Shown here: positions 18,027 through 26,606 of the stretch, piece by piece
How positions within the stretch are numbered: the stretch's first letter is position 1
Layout of the letters: every line of letters begins with the position of its first letter
Assembly (NCBI RefSeq): GCF_024714475.1
Contig: NZ_JAMZMI010000003.1
Location: 496,001 to 560,000, forward strand
From: Marinoscillum sp. MHG1-6
GTDB taxonomy: Bacteria > Bacteroidota > Bacteroidia > Cytophagales > Cyclobacteriaceae
Direction: 5' to 3'
Length of the DNA: 64,000 bases
Program-made: the position numbers and the translations under genes
Notes under the pieces: model-generated
Databases searched by the model: none
What the model was told of the DNA's origin: nothing
What the model saw: the letters and a program-made list of their open reading frames with translations, nothing else

Positions 18027-20903
18027 CTACCGCCCACAAATTTCTTTGAACGAACAATAACTACATTTTTTCTCGTCATCGGTCTGATCAAAAGGGACCG
18101 ATTTATCAAATACTTCTGTAACCAGCTCAGCTAAGCTCTCTTCAAATTCCTCCAGGTACTGACGGAATTCGGTAACGGGAATACCGGGCTTTCGTGGCTC
18201 CTTGTGATACACCCTGGAATCAAAGCCTTTCTTAAAAAGATCGGAGCTATTCAATATTCCCGGCTCTATGATCTCGTATTCTTCCTGGTACTTTTTCATA
18301 AACAGGTAGGAATAAAAGAATACCTGAAAAACGGCCTTATTCCTGCCTGCGTCATCCCGATTGGTCAGCGATTCAACAGAATTAAACTCACGTTTATCTC
18401 TTCCTGTCTTATAATCCAACACCCGAACCTTCCCCTGCTTATAATCCAGCCGATCAATGATGCCTTTAAGTCTAACTTCTATTGACTCTCCATTTACCTC
18501 GATAGGGTAATCTACGGCATACCCATCCCTGGTTCCCGCTTCCAAAGCCACAATTCTAAAAGGAGCATAGGTTTCATCCAATGCCAGGATCTGGTTGATA
18601 AATTTTTTAAGAATATCCCAGGCAATGAGCGTGCGTCCTTCGGGTTTGAAATTTTTCTCGTTTTTGATCCCGTAGTGCTTGATAAAAGTTTGCTTCATCG
18701 CACCTTCCACACCCGCTTTAAGCCAAAAAAAGTCCTGAGGATAAATTTCCTGTCTCTTTTCCTTTTTAGTGAAATCCCGATAGATCAGTTCCATCGTATC
18801 GTGGAGAATATTTCCAAATACCTGAGCATCCATCTCCTCCTGCATTTCATCGGGCTCCCACAGCTGTTCCACATACCTGAAGTAAAATTTCAAGCGGCAA
18901 TCCAGGTAAATATTGAAGGCTGATGGGGTAAAACGCGAAGCATTCTTCCCCTCTGCACCATCCAGATACCGCCTCATCTTATCAAAGATCTCATCGGTCT
19001 TTTCCACGGTAATCGCATCGGTTGACGGCACCTTGACGGGATTAGCAAGAATCTCTGTTTTAAATGGAATACCGGATTCAATCTCCAGTTGCTGAACCAG
19101 TCGGCTTATTTCACCATTCAAATTGAACTCTGATACAGTGTTGTAGTAAAAATGAATATTGTCGGCACGTTGAAGCAACCTGTAAAAAAGATAGGCATAG
19201 ATCGCATCGTGATGATCCTGAATAGGTAATTCGAAAGCTTTGCGAATGTTGTAGGGAACAAACGAACCTCTTTTTGGAGGCGCCGGCCAGGCATCCTCAT
19301 TCATATTCAGCACAAAGACATTATCAAAATCCAGGTTTCGGGTCTCCAGAATACCCATGATCTGCAATCCATTAAGAGGCTCTCCGGTGAAAGGTATTTT
19401 CAAACTCTTTGAGATCTTCCGGAATAGCTTGATAAGAAAGTCGTAACTCAGTTCGTCCTGCCGATCACCGATCATTTCATTCAGGCTTATCAAATGTTCA
19501 TAGAACCGTACTATAAACTCAAGTTCCAGATCATGTTTCGCCTCCTTCCAATGTGCATGTAAACCATGTAGCACCTCCATGAGGTACTTTAGCGGATGGT
19601 CCGCCTTACGAAAAATCAAATTCAGGAGCTCCGACTTAAATTCCAGATCTTCATGATAAATAATGATCTGATTTCGCTTTCGAATATTGCCTACAACTTC
19701 TCTCACCTTTTCATCTTCTACTCCCTGAAGTAGTGGGTGGTCCAGAATATCAATAAGCGGTTTGTAGTAAAAAAGCGGCTTACCTACCTCACTTTTTCTA
19801 GGTGGGTTTTGAAGCATCAGCAAGCTTTCCAGTAAACTGAACACTGGTGTCTCCTTGAGTGGCAGCCCCATCGTAATGTTCACTTTATCAATACTCTCTG
19901 GCAAAGCGTGGAGCACCGGGAAAAGCATATTTTCCTGTGGAAGAACAATAACAGTACGATCAGGAATGAAGTTAGGATCTTGCGCCAGCACTTCAAGCTT
20001 TTCTGCCAGCGCCTTAGTTTGTCCAACTTCCAGTGAAACCCCCGTTTTAGTAACCTGTTTACGATTAAAACGTGACTCCTGCTCTTCCGGAAAAGTTCTT
20101 GACAAAATAGTATCTCTTGCATACTCACGAAAGAAATACCCTGCCTCCTGCTTCTTATTTTCAAAATAGTACGCGTCTAAATCCCAGGCAATTGAAGCAT
20201 TTTTCTCTTTGACGAAGTATTTGAAAATTCTCTCCTCCGTCATAGTCAGAGCATTAAAGCCGGCGAAGTAGATCTTTCGATGAAAATCTCCGAAATATTG
20301 CTCCAGTTTATCCGAGAACTCCCGATAAATAAGCCCCATGTAGCCTTCTCCTTGCGCAATCAGCTTTTTAGTAAAATCCTCATAGATCGGAAGCAATATC
20401 TTCCAGGTTTCCAGGAACGCCTCCTGTGTTTTTGAAGCCTTGGGAAGAAAGCTGGCCCAAAATGACTGGATAACTTTTCTTTCCTCCTCATCCAAAAAAT
20501 AAAACTCTTCGTCCAGTTCCTTTTGAGTCTTGATGGAAGTGAATAACTTCTTAGGATCAACCAGATAGTGATCTATCTCGTTAAAATCACGAAGGATCAT
20601 TTCACCCCAGAAAAAGAACTGATCAAATGATTCCTCCTGTTGCTGAAAAGTCTTATACACTTCAAAAAGTGAAAACACCCCCTCAAGGGTATCAATCTTT
20701 CTCAATGGCTGGTGACGGAGCACAAAGTCCTCCAGACTAATTACCTCAGGCATCCAAATGGGCTTATCGATAATCTTCGCCAGGGCTTTTCTGAAAAACA
20801 GACCCGCTCTCCGGTTGGGGAAAATCATGGTGATGTGCTCCAGGGATTGATTTTCCCTAAGCACCCGCTCAGCGAGCTCCTGTATGAAAGTGGACTTTGG
20901 CAT
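18027..20903 (-). CDS. AddB/RexB-like PD-(D/E)XK exonuclease-helicase subunit
   Basis: The 958-residue protein has the build of the AddB subunit of the double-strand-break resection complex: an inactive helicase-like N-terminal half (HITMIFPNRRAGLFFRKAL at the start) and a C-terminal RecB-type nuclease, whose active site is VRVLDYKTGRDKREF (about 815) with QVFFYSYLF behind it. Cys in YLDCRLKFYFRY (about 665) and the terminal CSYCSFKEICGR give the four-Cys iron-sulfur pattern of AddB. Its partner AddA-like helicase is not adjacent but 12.6 kb away (33481-36711). Role: processing of DNA ends for recombination. The start ATG at 20901-20903 is the first in frame. Confidence 0.85.
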   Translation of the reverse strand: MPKSTFIQELAERVLRENQSLEHITMIFPNRRAGLFFRKALAKIIDKPIWMPEVISLEDFVLRHQPLRKIDTLEGVFSLFEVYKTFQQQEESFDQFFFWGEMILRDFNEIDHYLVDPKKLFTSIKTQKELDEEFYFLDEEERKVIQSFWASFLPKASKTQEAFLETWKILLPIYEDFTKKLIAQGEGYMGLIYREFSDKLEQYFGDFHRKIYFAGFNALTMTEERIFKYFVKEKNASIAWDLDAYYFENKKQEAGYFFREYARDTILSRTFPEEQESRFNRKQVTKTGVSLEVGQTKALAEKLEVLAQDPNFIPDRTVIVLPQENMLFPVLHALPESIDKVNITMGLPLKETPVFSLLESLLMLQNPPRKSEVGKPLFYYKPLIDILDHPLLQGVEDEKVREVVGNIRKRNQIIIYHEDLEFKSELLNLIFRKADHPLKYLMEVLHGLHAHWKEAKHDLELEFIVRFYEHLISLNEMIGDRQDELSYDFLIKLFRKISKSLKIPFTGEPLNGLQIMGILETRNLDFDNVFVLNMNEDAWPAPPKRGSFVPYNIRKAFELPIQDHHDAIYAYLFYRLLQRADNIHFYYNTVSEFNLNGEISRLVQQLEIESGIPFKTEILANPVKVPSTDAITVEKTDEIFDKMRRYLDGAEGKNASRFTPSAFNIYLDCRLKFYFRYVEQLWEPDEMQEEMDAQVFGNILHDTMELIYRDFTKKEKRQEIYPQDFFWLKAGVEGAMKQTFIKHYGIKNEKNFKPEGRTLIAWDILKKFINQILALDETYAPFRIVALEAGTRDGYAVDYPIEVNGESIEVRLKGIIDRLDYKQGKVRVLDYKTGRDKREFNSVESLTNRDDAGRNKAVFQVFFYSYLFMKKYQEEYEIIEPGILNSSDLFKKGFDSRVYHKEPRKPGIPVTEFRQYLEEFEESLAELVTEVFDKSVPFDQTDDEKKCSYCSFKEICGR

Positions 20904-21024
20904 TGTAATGAAAAGGCAATCTAAAACATCTGTTCAAGCACAAAAAATAGCACGAGAAGTAGTGTCAATCATTTTATATTGCTCCGCAAAATACCTAACT
21001 TCATATTCTAAAAAGAATTTCAAA

Positions 21025-21747
21025 ATGCTTCGAAAGGTCTACTTCATAAGTTTAATAGCCATTATATGTGTTACTCAGGCATTTGCTCAAGAGGATGAGA
21101 GCATACATGAGAGAGTAAACAAAATGCACCACCTTCATAAAGGACGGTTGAAGCACCGTGCAAATGAATTTTTGAATTCGTGGAACTCAAGTGCGGACTT
21201 GATTAAACCAGCCGAGCATGAGTTAAAGCATAAAATGAAACAAAACAGGCATAAAGGGAAAGATCCTAAAAAAGGCACTGAAAAACTTCAACGAAATTAT
21301 GACAGAGCCGTGGCTGCGGATGGAACGGAAAGATCATTTTTAGCGGAGACTTTCGCCTTGCCTATGTTGCATGAGTTAGATCATAATGGTGATGACCTCA
21401 GTGGAGAAGACATCTACACGGCACAATACGTTATCAAGTTTGTTTTGGGTGTTCCCAGGTTCAATCACGGAGAACTGGACATTGAAAACCACCCCCAGAT
21501 TGAAAGTGAACTAAAAGCATTGATCGAAAAATACCCTGATAACGCTGCCCACGACCAGGAAATAGACGGACATATTATTAAGGTTTTTCGAGATGAGGCT
21601 GATGCCTTCTTTACCAAGTTCGTCGCAGAAAACAGAGCTGATTACCTTAATAGCAACGGAGGAAAATCCAAATCTTCTTCCAACCTCACAGGTATGAATT
21701 GTGGGGAAAAATACGAGTACCTGAAGAAGCAGGGTATTATGCACTAA
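21025..21747 (+). CDS. Secreted protein of unknown function (240 aa)
   Basis: The ATG at 21025 is chosen because it opens a clear signal peptide (KVYFISLIAIICVTQAFAQ); an upstream in-frame Met would place 47 unrelated residues before it. The mature protein is charged, very rich in His and Lys near its start (HKGRLKHRANEF, KHKMKQNRHKGKDPK), with no known domain and one Cys near the end. It has no co-oriented neighbour and ends seven bases before the convergent rnfB stop. It probably resides in the periplasm or outside; function unknown. Confidence 0.7.
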   Translation: MLRKVYFISLIAIICVTQAFAQEDESIHERVNKMHHLHKGRLKHRANEFLNSWNSSADLIKPAEHELKHKMKQNRHKGKDPKKGTEKLQRNYDRAVAADGTERSFLAETFALPMLHELDHNGDDLSGEDIYTAQYVIKFVLGVPRFNHGELDIENHPQIESELKALIEKYPDNAAHDQEIDGHIIKVFRDEADAFFTKFVAENRADYLNSNGGKSKSSSNLTGMNCGEKYEYLKKQGIMH

Positions 21748-21754
21748 AACTGCT

Positions 21755-22621
21755 TTAGGAAGGGCCCATAACCTTATTTTCCTGGCGAATAATTTTTCGA
21801 CTTTCTTTACCTCGAATGGCCCCTTCCCTTTCATCGAGCCATACAATAGCACCTGTGGCGCATCGATCTATGGCTTCTTTGCCCTGTCTATTGGCTCCAT
21901 AGTCAATTACGGGTAAATTATTGATCATTTCGATTAGGTTTGGCGCGGCATCCACAACACATTTTCCACATGCCGTACATCCCACCTCACAATCCTCCAA
22001 CACTTTATCTCCAAACTCAAGGTTTTTACAGGCTACCCATAGCTTATGACTCACTGGCTCAAGAGAAAATAAGCCCTTTGGACAAACCTCTACACAATCA
22101 CCACAAGCGGTACACTTGTCGGAATTGACGACTGGCAAACCATGCCCATCCATCTGAATAGCATCAAACTCGCATACAGCTTCACAATCTCCGAATCCAA
22201 TACAACCCCAAAAGCACCCCTTTCCACCTCCTGAAATCAGTGATGCTGCCTGACATGATGGTAGCCCATTATAATTGGCCTTATTTCTGGCAACATTAGC
22301 CCCGCCTGCACACGCCAGACGAGCCACCCTTTTCTCCTCCTCCCCTAATGAAATGTCCAGGTATTGCGCTATTTTCTCTCTTGCCTCAGATGTTCCTACC
22401 GTACATTTTCCTGGCAAAACTTTACCGGCCACCAAAGCTTCACCGAAAGGCCTGCACCCCGGAAAGCCACATGCTCCGCAATTTGCATGCGGAAGCATCT
22501 CTTCTACTTTATCAATTCTCGGGTCTTCATAGACGTACAATTGCTTATTCGCGAAAACCAATGTAATCGCAAGCACGAGTGTGAGACCTCCAAGTATTGC
22601 TAAAGCAAGAAATACAACCAT
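21755..22621 (-). CDS. rnfB: Rnf electron transport complex subunit B (ferredoxin-type)
   Basis: This 288-residue protein has one N-terminal membrane helix, then the RnfB-specific cluster motif NCGACGFPGC (about 47-56), several cysteines in the middle (SCQAASL, CFWGCIGFGDCEAVC) and two further ferredoxin-like binding motifs (CTACGDCVEVCPKG and CTACGKCV). It accepts electrons from reduced ferredoxin and passes them to the membrane flavoproteins of Rnf. It is the last gene of the minus-strand cluster, 13 bases after the ferredoxin reductase gene, whereas rnfB more often lies near rnfC or at the end after rnfA/E; the composition is complete (C, D, G, E, A, B). Confidence 0.92.
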   Translation of the reverse strand: MVVFLALAILGGLTLVLAITLVFANKQLYVYEDPRIDKVEEMLPHANCGACGFPGCRPFGEALVAGKVLPGKCTVGTSEAREKIAQYLDISLGEEEKRVARLACAGGANVARNKANYNGLPSCQAASLISGGGKGCFWGCIGFGDCEAVCEFDAIQMDGHGLPVVNSDKCTACGDCVEVCPKGLFSLEPVSHKLWVACKNLEFGDKVLEDCEVGCTACGKCVVDAAPNLIEMINNLPVIDYGANRQGKEAIDRCATGAIVWLDEREGAIRGKESRKIIRQENKVMGPS

Positions 22622-22634
22622 TTTAATAAAGTTT

Positions 22635-23492
22635 CTAATAGATCACTTCAGCCCATTTATTTCCGGCAAGTAATTCAGCTTTTCGGGTCAACCATTTATC
22701 ATCCGAGCCAAGAATGACAGAAAATGCTTTATCCAGTTTGTTTAGGATTTTACGATACCCTGCCACATAAACATAGGTGTTGGCATGGCTCAGCAATTCC
22801 CTGATTTCACCTGCTCTTTCCTCTAGCGTCTGATCCAAAGCAATAGGGTCAGCCCACTCGGGTCTTGGACTTAAGGCGTGGAAAGCTTTGAACGTATCCT
22901 CGTCATAATATTGATTCAAATCCCCATTTTTTTCATTTAAATAAAGTAGCTCTAAGCCACTTCGAGCACCATAGAAAAGGCGAACCTTACCTTGCCACCC
23001 TCCTACATTTTTGTATATATGTTTCACAAAGGCTCTAAAAGGTGCGATACCTGTTCCCATCCCGATCAAGATCATGTTTGCAGTCTTATCTTCGGGCACT
23101 TTAAAAGGCAAATCATATGGCCCGGTCAGCGTAATGATGTCACCCTCAGACCTGTCACACAAGTAATTGGAAACTATGCCGTAAAATTTTTCCCCACTAA
23201 AATCATCAATATAGGAGCATCGCTTCACGAGCATTGTGATGATCGTTTTTCCATCTTTTGTCTCCGGGATATCAGCTACACTATAAAGTCGGTGATAGTA
23301 GTCATTACCAAAGTCCCCTTTCATATCCACAAAAACGCCGAAACTCCAATCAACTTTGCATTTGAAATCACTATCTGCGACTTCTAGTATTATTTCCCGA
23401 ATTTCATCGGTTCCTGGAGGCGTAACCCGCTCCGTACTCTTGACAACTGCCTGGTACCGGAGGTCTGTATCATAATGCGCTATATGTGCCAT
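22635..23492 (-). CDS. Plant-type ferredoxin-NAD(P)+ reductase-like flavoprotein
   Basis: A 285-residue cytosolic oxidoreductase. The FAD motif HRLYSVAD (RxYS type, about 66-73), the pyridine-nucleotide motif IGMGTGIAPFRAFV (about 142-155), a YGARSGLELLYL segment and a C-terminal Tyr (WAEVIY) match the plant-type ferredoxin-NADP reductase superfamily, in which the last Tyr stacks on the flavin. No ferredoxin cluster of its own is present. It lies between the Cys-rich small protein and rnfB in the Rnf operon, suggesting exchange of electrons between the ferredoxin pool (or RnfB) and NAD(P)H. NADH versus NADPH preference cannot be read. Confidence 0.82.
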   Translation of the reverse strand: MAHIAHYDTDLRYQAVVKSTERVTPPGTDEIREIILEVADSDFKCKVDWSFGVFVDMKGDFGNDYYHRLYSVADIPETKDGKTIITMLVKRCSYIDDFSGEKFYGIVSNYLCDRSEGDIITLTGPYDLPFKVPEDKTANMILIGMGTGIAPFRAFVKHIYKNVGGWQGKVRLFYGARSGLELLYLNEKNGDLNQYYDEDTFKAFHALSPRPEWADPIALDQTLEERAGEIRELLSHANTYVYVAGYRKILNKLDKAFSVILGSDDKWLTRKAELLAGNKWAEVIY

Positions 23493-23498
23493 GTTTAC

Positions 23499-23693
23499 CT
23501 ATTTTATTAACTTGAAATCTTTATTTCTACATGCTTTCGTACAATTACAATTCCCACAAGTTGTGCGATCCGCCATTACATCCTCATCAGAAATGTATTC
23601 TGCAAAGACCCGCTTCCATAGCCATTGAATTGAGACCCAAGTGGTCATGAGTCCGATAATTATTCCGAGTGCCAATGCCAATGATCCCCACAT
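23499..23693 (-). CDS. Small Cys-rich single-helix membrane protein in the Rnf operon (64 aa)
   Basis: The product has one membrane helix (SLALALGIIIGLMTTWVSIQ) at the N-terminus and a short cytosolic tail with a compact cysteine cluster, TTCGNCNCTKACRN (CX2CXCX3C, about 46-57), followed by Lys-rich residues. It resembles FeoB-associated Cys-rich proteins in size and layout, but here it is locked inside the Rnf operon, 6 bases before the reductase gene and 17 after rnfA. Metal or iron-sulfur binding is plausible (inference). No described Rnf subunit has this architecture to my knowledge. Confidence 0.75.
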   Translation of the reverse strand: MWGSLALALGIIIGLMTTWVSIQWLWKRVFAEYISDEDVMADRTTCGNCNCTKACRNKDFKLIK

Positions 23694-23710
23694 TTTTATT
23701 TTTTTAAATA

Positions 23711-24292
23711 TTAACTACCAAGTCCTGAAAACCCCATAAAAGTCAATGACAAAATACCCGCTATCAACAGCGTAATGACGGTCCCTCTTACAACTTTAGG
23801 TGTATCAGAAAAATCTAATTGCTCTCTTAGTCCGGCCATCAGCATGAGGGCCAGTGTGAATCCCGTTCCTGCTCCCAGTGCAAACACAAAGCTTTGAACC
23901 AGATCATATTCCTTATTGGTTTGGAAAAGCGCCAAACCTAAAATTGCACAGTTGGTGGTAATGAGCGGCAGAAAAATACCCAGTGCCCGAAACAATGCCG
24001 GACTCATTTTTTTGATGAACATTTCTACCAATTGCACGGTAGAGGCAATTACCACGATATAGCTAATCAATTGTAAATAGGGCGCATCCAGTAAGACCAA
24101 AAGCCAATGTATACCATAGGCACATAGCGAACTAATGAGCATCACGAAGGTCACCGCCCCTCCCATTTTGGTAGCTGTTTCCATCTTTCCGGAAACCCCC
24201 AAAAAAGGACATATCCCGAGGAAATACGCCAGAACAAAATTATTAATGAGGCTGGCGCTAATAAAGATGTATCCAAGTGACTCTTCGTTCAT
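23711..24292 (-). CDS. rnfA: Rnf electron transport complex subunit A
   Basis: A 193-residue membrane protein with six hydrophobic helices. The N-terminal NNFVLAYFLGICPFLGVS is the conserved RnfA/NqrE half motif around the membrane cysteine (FLGICPF), and the second half has TTNCAILGLALF with the matching Cys. In this family these Cys pairs bind an intramembrane iron-sulfur centre together with RnfE. The start ATG overlaps the rnfE stop by four bases. The closer likeness to NqrE than to NqrD, and the neighbour 24289-24906 filling the E slot, support the A assignment. Confidence 0.92.
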   Translation of the reverse strand: MNEESLGYIFISASLINNFVLAYFLGICPFLGVSGKMETATKMGGAVTFVMLISSLCAYGIHWLLVLLDAPYLQLISYIVVIASTVQLVEMFIKKMSPALFRALGIFLPLITTNCAILGLALFQTNKEYDLVQSFVFALGAGTGFTLALMLMAGLREQLDFSDTPKVVRGTVITLLIAGILSLTFMGFSGLGS

Positions 24293-24906
24293 GCTTTCCG
24301 GAGGTTAGAAGTTTTGAAAACAAGCAACCAAATGGCCAGCGTAAAAAAACCACCAGCCGGCAGAATCATAATAATCCATTCCTGAAAGGAATCGGGAAAT
24401 ATTGAAATATTGAAAATGGTACCATTACCCAATATTTCTCTGACTCCCCCGAGGCACACCAGACCAAAGACAAATCCCACCCCCATTCCCAAAGCATCGA
24501 GTGCAGATCTGGAAATGGTATTTTTAGAAGCAAATGCCTCAGCCCTGCTTAAAATAAGACAGTTGACAACTATCAAGGAGATAAATGCTCCAAGGCTCTT
24601 ATGTAACTCCACGCTGATCGCCTGAATGGCGTAATCAACCATGGTCACGAATGTGGCGATGATCAAAATATAGGTAGCAATTCTTACTTGCTTGGGAATA
24701 AACCTTCTGAGGGATGACACCAATACATTAGACATTAGCAGCACGAAGGTCGTCGCTAAACCCATAGCCAATGCGTTTTCGGCTGTGTTAGACACGGCCA
24801 ATACAGGACACATGCCCAGTACCTGTACAAATACTGGGTTCTCCTTCCAAAGACCTTTTATAAAGTCATTGGTAGACATAGTGGTACGATCTGCGTTTTC
24901 ACTCAT
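24289..24906 (-). CDS. rnfE: Rnf electron transport complex subunit E
   Basis: The 205-residue membrane protein has the NqrD/RnfE pattern: a polar N-terminus, PVFVQVLGMCPVLAVSNTAE (about 24-43) with the membrane Cys, and IVVNCLILSRAEAFA (about 114-128) with the second Cys. It is a structural and redox partner of RnfA in the membrane. Its start overlaps the rnfG stop by eight bases and its stop overlaps the rnfA start by four, so the block is translated as a tightly coupled unit. Confidence 0.92.
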   Translation of the reverse strand: MSENADRTTMSTNDFIKGLWKENPVFVQVLGMCPVLAVSNTAENALAMGLATTFVLLMSNVLVSSLRRFIPKQVRIATYILIIATFVTMVDYAIQAISVELHKSLGAFISLIVVNCLILSRAEAFASKNTISRSALDALGMGVGFVFGLVCLGGVREILGNGTIFNISIFPDSFQEWIIMILPAGGFFTLAIWLLVFKTSNLRKA

Positions 24907-25591
24907 CGAGTTGCTTTATTTTAAATTCATCCATGTTTTTACGAATAAGTGGAAGCCACTCTGAAGTACTCTGCTCTAAAATGCTTGCCACAGCTCGAGA
25001 TGATATAGTAGCTCCTGTTATACCATCTACCTCCCATGAGTTTTGCTTCAACCCACTTTTCACAGCTATAATTGGATGCTCCTTACTCAGCCCTGAAGCG
25101 CCCAACTTCACATCCATTTTTTTAAAGTTTTCCTGAAAGCTTTTGTCCTTTTCAATCTTATCTCCAAGGCCGGGTGTTTCCTTACTTTCGAGCACGTGAA
25201 AACCTATCACCTTTTCAGCCGCAGGGTCATATCCGTAAAGAACTTTGATTACATCTGCATAGCCTTTTCCTGACGCCTCAATGGCCACCCCGACCAGTCT
25301 GCCCTCTGCGGTATAGCCCGCATAGACCTTATTAACTGACTCGTTTTTACCCGGTTGTGCAATTATCTCCCCAGCTTCATCTATCAAAAATGTCACGCTC
25401 TCATTACTCCCCGGCAGGACCTGAAAAATTGCTTTCTGAAGTGCTTCCTCTTTTAAATACCTGACACGGGGCAAGGTTCCTTCATAGGTGAGCACAATTA
25501 AAAGTGCGCAAATCAGCCCGATGCCGACCATTGCCTGAAGCATCTTCATACTTCCTGTATTTTCCTGTGATATGGTTTGGGGCGCGTTCAT
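24899..25591 (-). CDS. rnfG: Rnf electron transport complex subunit G (covalent FMN)
   Basis: A 230-residue protein with one N-terminal membrane helix (MVGIGLICALLIVLTYEGTL) and a periplasmic FMN-binding domain. The flavinylation motif is DGITGATISSRAV (about 184-196), where ApbE attaches FMN to a Thr or Ser by a phosphoester bond; a GLGDKIEKDKSFQENF segment precedes it as in the family. It passes electrons between RnfD and RnfC/B. Overlaps with both neighbours (four bases with rnfD, eight with rnfE). No apbE is in the window. Confidence 0.92.
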   Translation of the reverse strand: MNAPQTISQENTGSMKMLQAMVGIGLICALLIVLTYEGTLPRVRYLKEEALQKAIFQVLPGSNESVTFLIDEAGEIIAQPGKNESVNKVYAGYTAEGRLVGVAIEASGKGYADVIKVLYGYDPAAEKVIGFHVLESKETPGLGDKIEKDKSFQENFKKMDVKLGASGLSKEHPIIAVKSGLKQNSWEVDGITGATISSRAVASILEQSTSEWLPLIRKNMDEFKIKQLDE

Positions 25592-26604
25592 ATCCGGACT
25601 GTCTTTTTTGTTCCATAAACCCTGGGCTGGATGAGTTTATCTATATGTGGTGATGTTGCATTAGCGAGTAAAATGGCATACATCACACCTTCGGGCAGTC
25701 CACCCCATATACGAATCACGACAACCATAACACCAATAAAAGCTCCGTAAACGACCACTCCCCATGAGGTGATCGGGGATGCCACCATGTCTGTGGCCAT
25801 AAACACTGCTCCAAGCATCAGTCCACCTGAAAACAGCATAAACTGGGGAGTGGGGTACACCTGAGAATCAATAAGATGAAGCACTCCACTGAACAGGTAC
25901 ACCGTAACCAAAATGGCTATTGGAATGCGCCAGTTCATCATTTTTCTTGCAACCAGGTAAAGGCCCCCAAGCAAAATAAAAATTGCACTGGTCTCCCCCA
26001 GAGAACCACTTGTAAACCCCATCATCAGCTCGTATCCTGAGGTCACAACATGATCGAATTTGAATGCGGATAGTGGAGTAGCTCCTGACACCCCATCGGT
26101 CACCGGTTCAGCAAATGGAAACGTCAATACCGAGGCATCAATTGCACTAAATCTGTCCATCGCTTTGGATGGGTACCAGGTGGTAATTGCCACAGGAAAG
26201 GCCGCCTGCAAAAACGCTCGTCCAACCAAAGCAGGATTAAAAACATTGTATCCCAACCCACCAAATACAAATTTTCCGAGGGCTATACTGATCACACCCC
26301 CAAGAAAGGTCATCCATAGAGGGAAGATTGGGGGGAGAGTCATGCCTAATAAGAGTCCGGTTATCATTGCAGACCAATCCGAAATGGTTGTCTCCTTTCC
26401 GGAAATTCTGCATAGAACATGCTCGGTCAACACACAGGACACCACTGAAGTAGCAATGACCAGCAAGCCATTAAAGCCAAAATTGTATACCGCAAAGCCA
26501 ACGGCGGGCATTAGTGCTAATACCACCTGCTTCATGATATAATCGGTACTAATACCTTTTACAAGATGAGGAGAGGTGCTAATATTTAAGGTTACCGAGC
26601 TCAT
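25588..26604 (-). CDS. rnfD: Rnf electron transport complex subunit D (covalent FMN)
   Basis: About 338 residues with eight to ten membrane helices. The ATG at 26602-26604 is chosen because a longer frame would overlap rnfC by over 100 bases and add an unrelated leader; from this start the protein begins MSSVTLNISTSPHLVKGIST, which fits the family. The covalent FMN site is GVSGATPLSAFK (about 169-180). Together with RnfG, A and E it forms the ion-translocating membrane part. The stop overlaps rnfG by four bases; two bases separate it from rnfC. Confidence 0.9.
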   Translation of the reverse strand: MSSVTLNISTSPHLVKGISTDYIMKQVVLALMPAVGFAVYNFGFNGLLVIATSVVSCVLTEHVLCRISGKETTISDWSAMITGLLLGMTLPPIFPLWMTFLGGVISIALGKFVFGGLGYNVFNPALVGRAFLQAAFPVAITTWYPSKAMDRFSAIDASVLTFPFAEPVTDGVSGATPLSAFKFDHVVTSGYELMMGFTSGSLGETSAIFILLGGLYLVARKMMNWRIPIAILVTVYLFSGVLHLIDSQVYPTPQFMLFSGGLMLGAVFMATDMVASPITSWGVVVYGAFIGVMVVVIRIWGGLPEGVMYAILLANATSPHIDKLIQPRVYGTKKTVRI

Positions 26605-26606
26605 AA

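Noticed and set aside
20884-21024. In-frame N-terminal extension of the secreted protein at 21025
   Set aside because: It would overlap the AddB-like start and hide the signal peptide; the ATG at 21025 explains the gene better.
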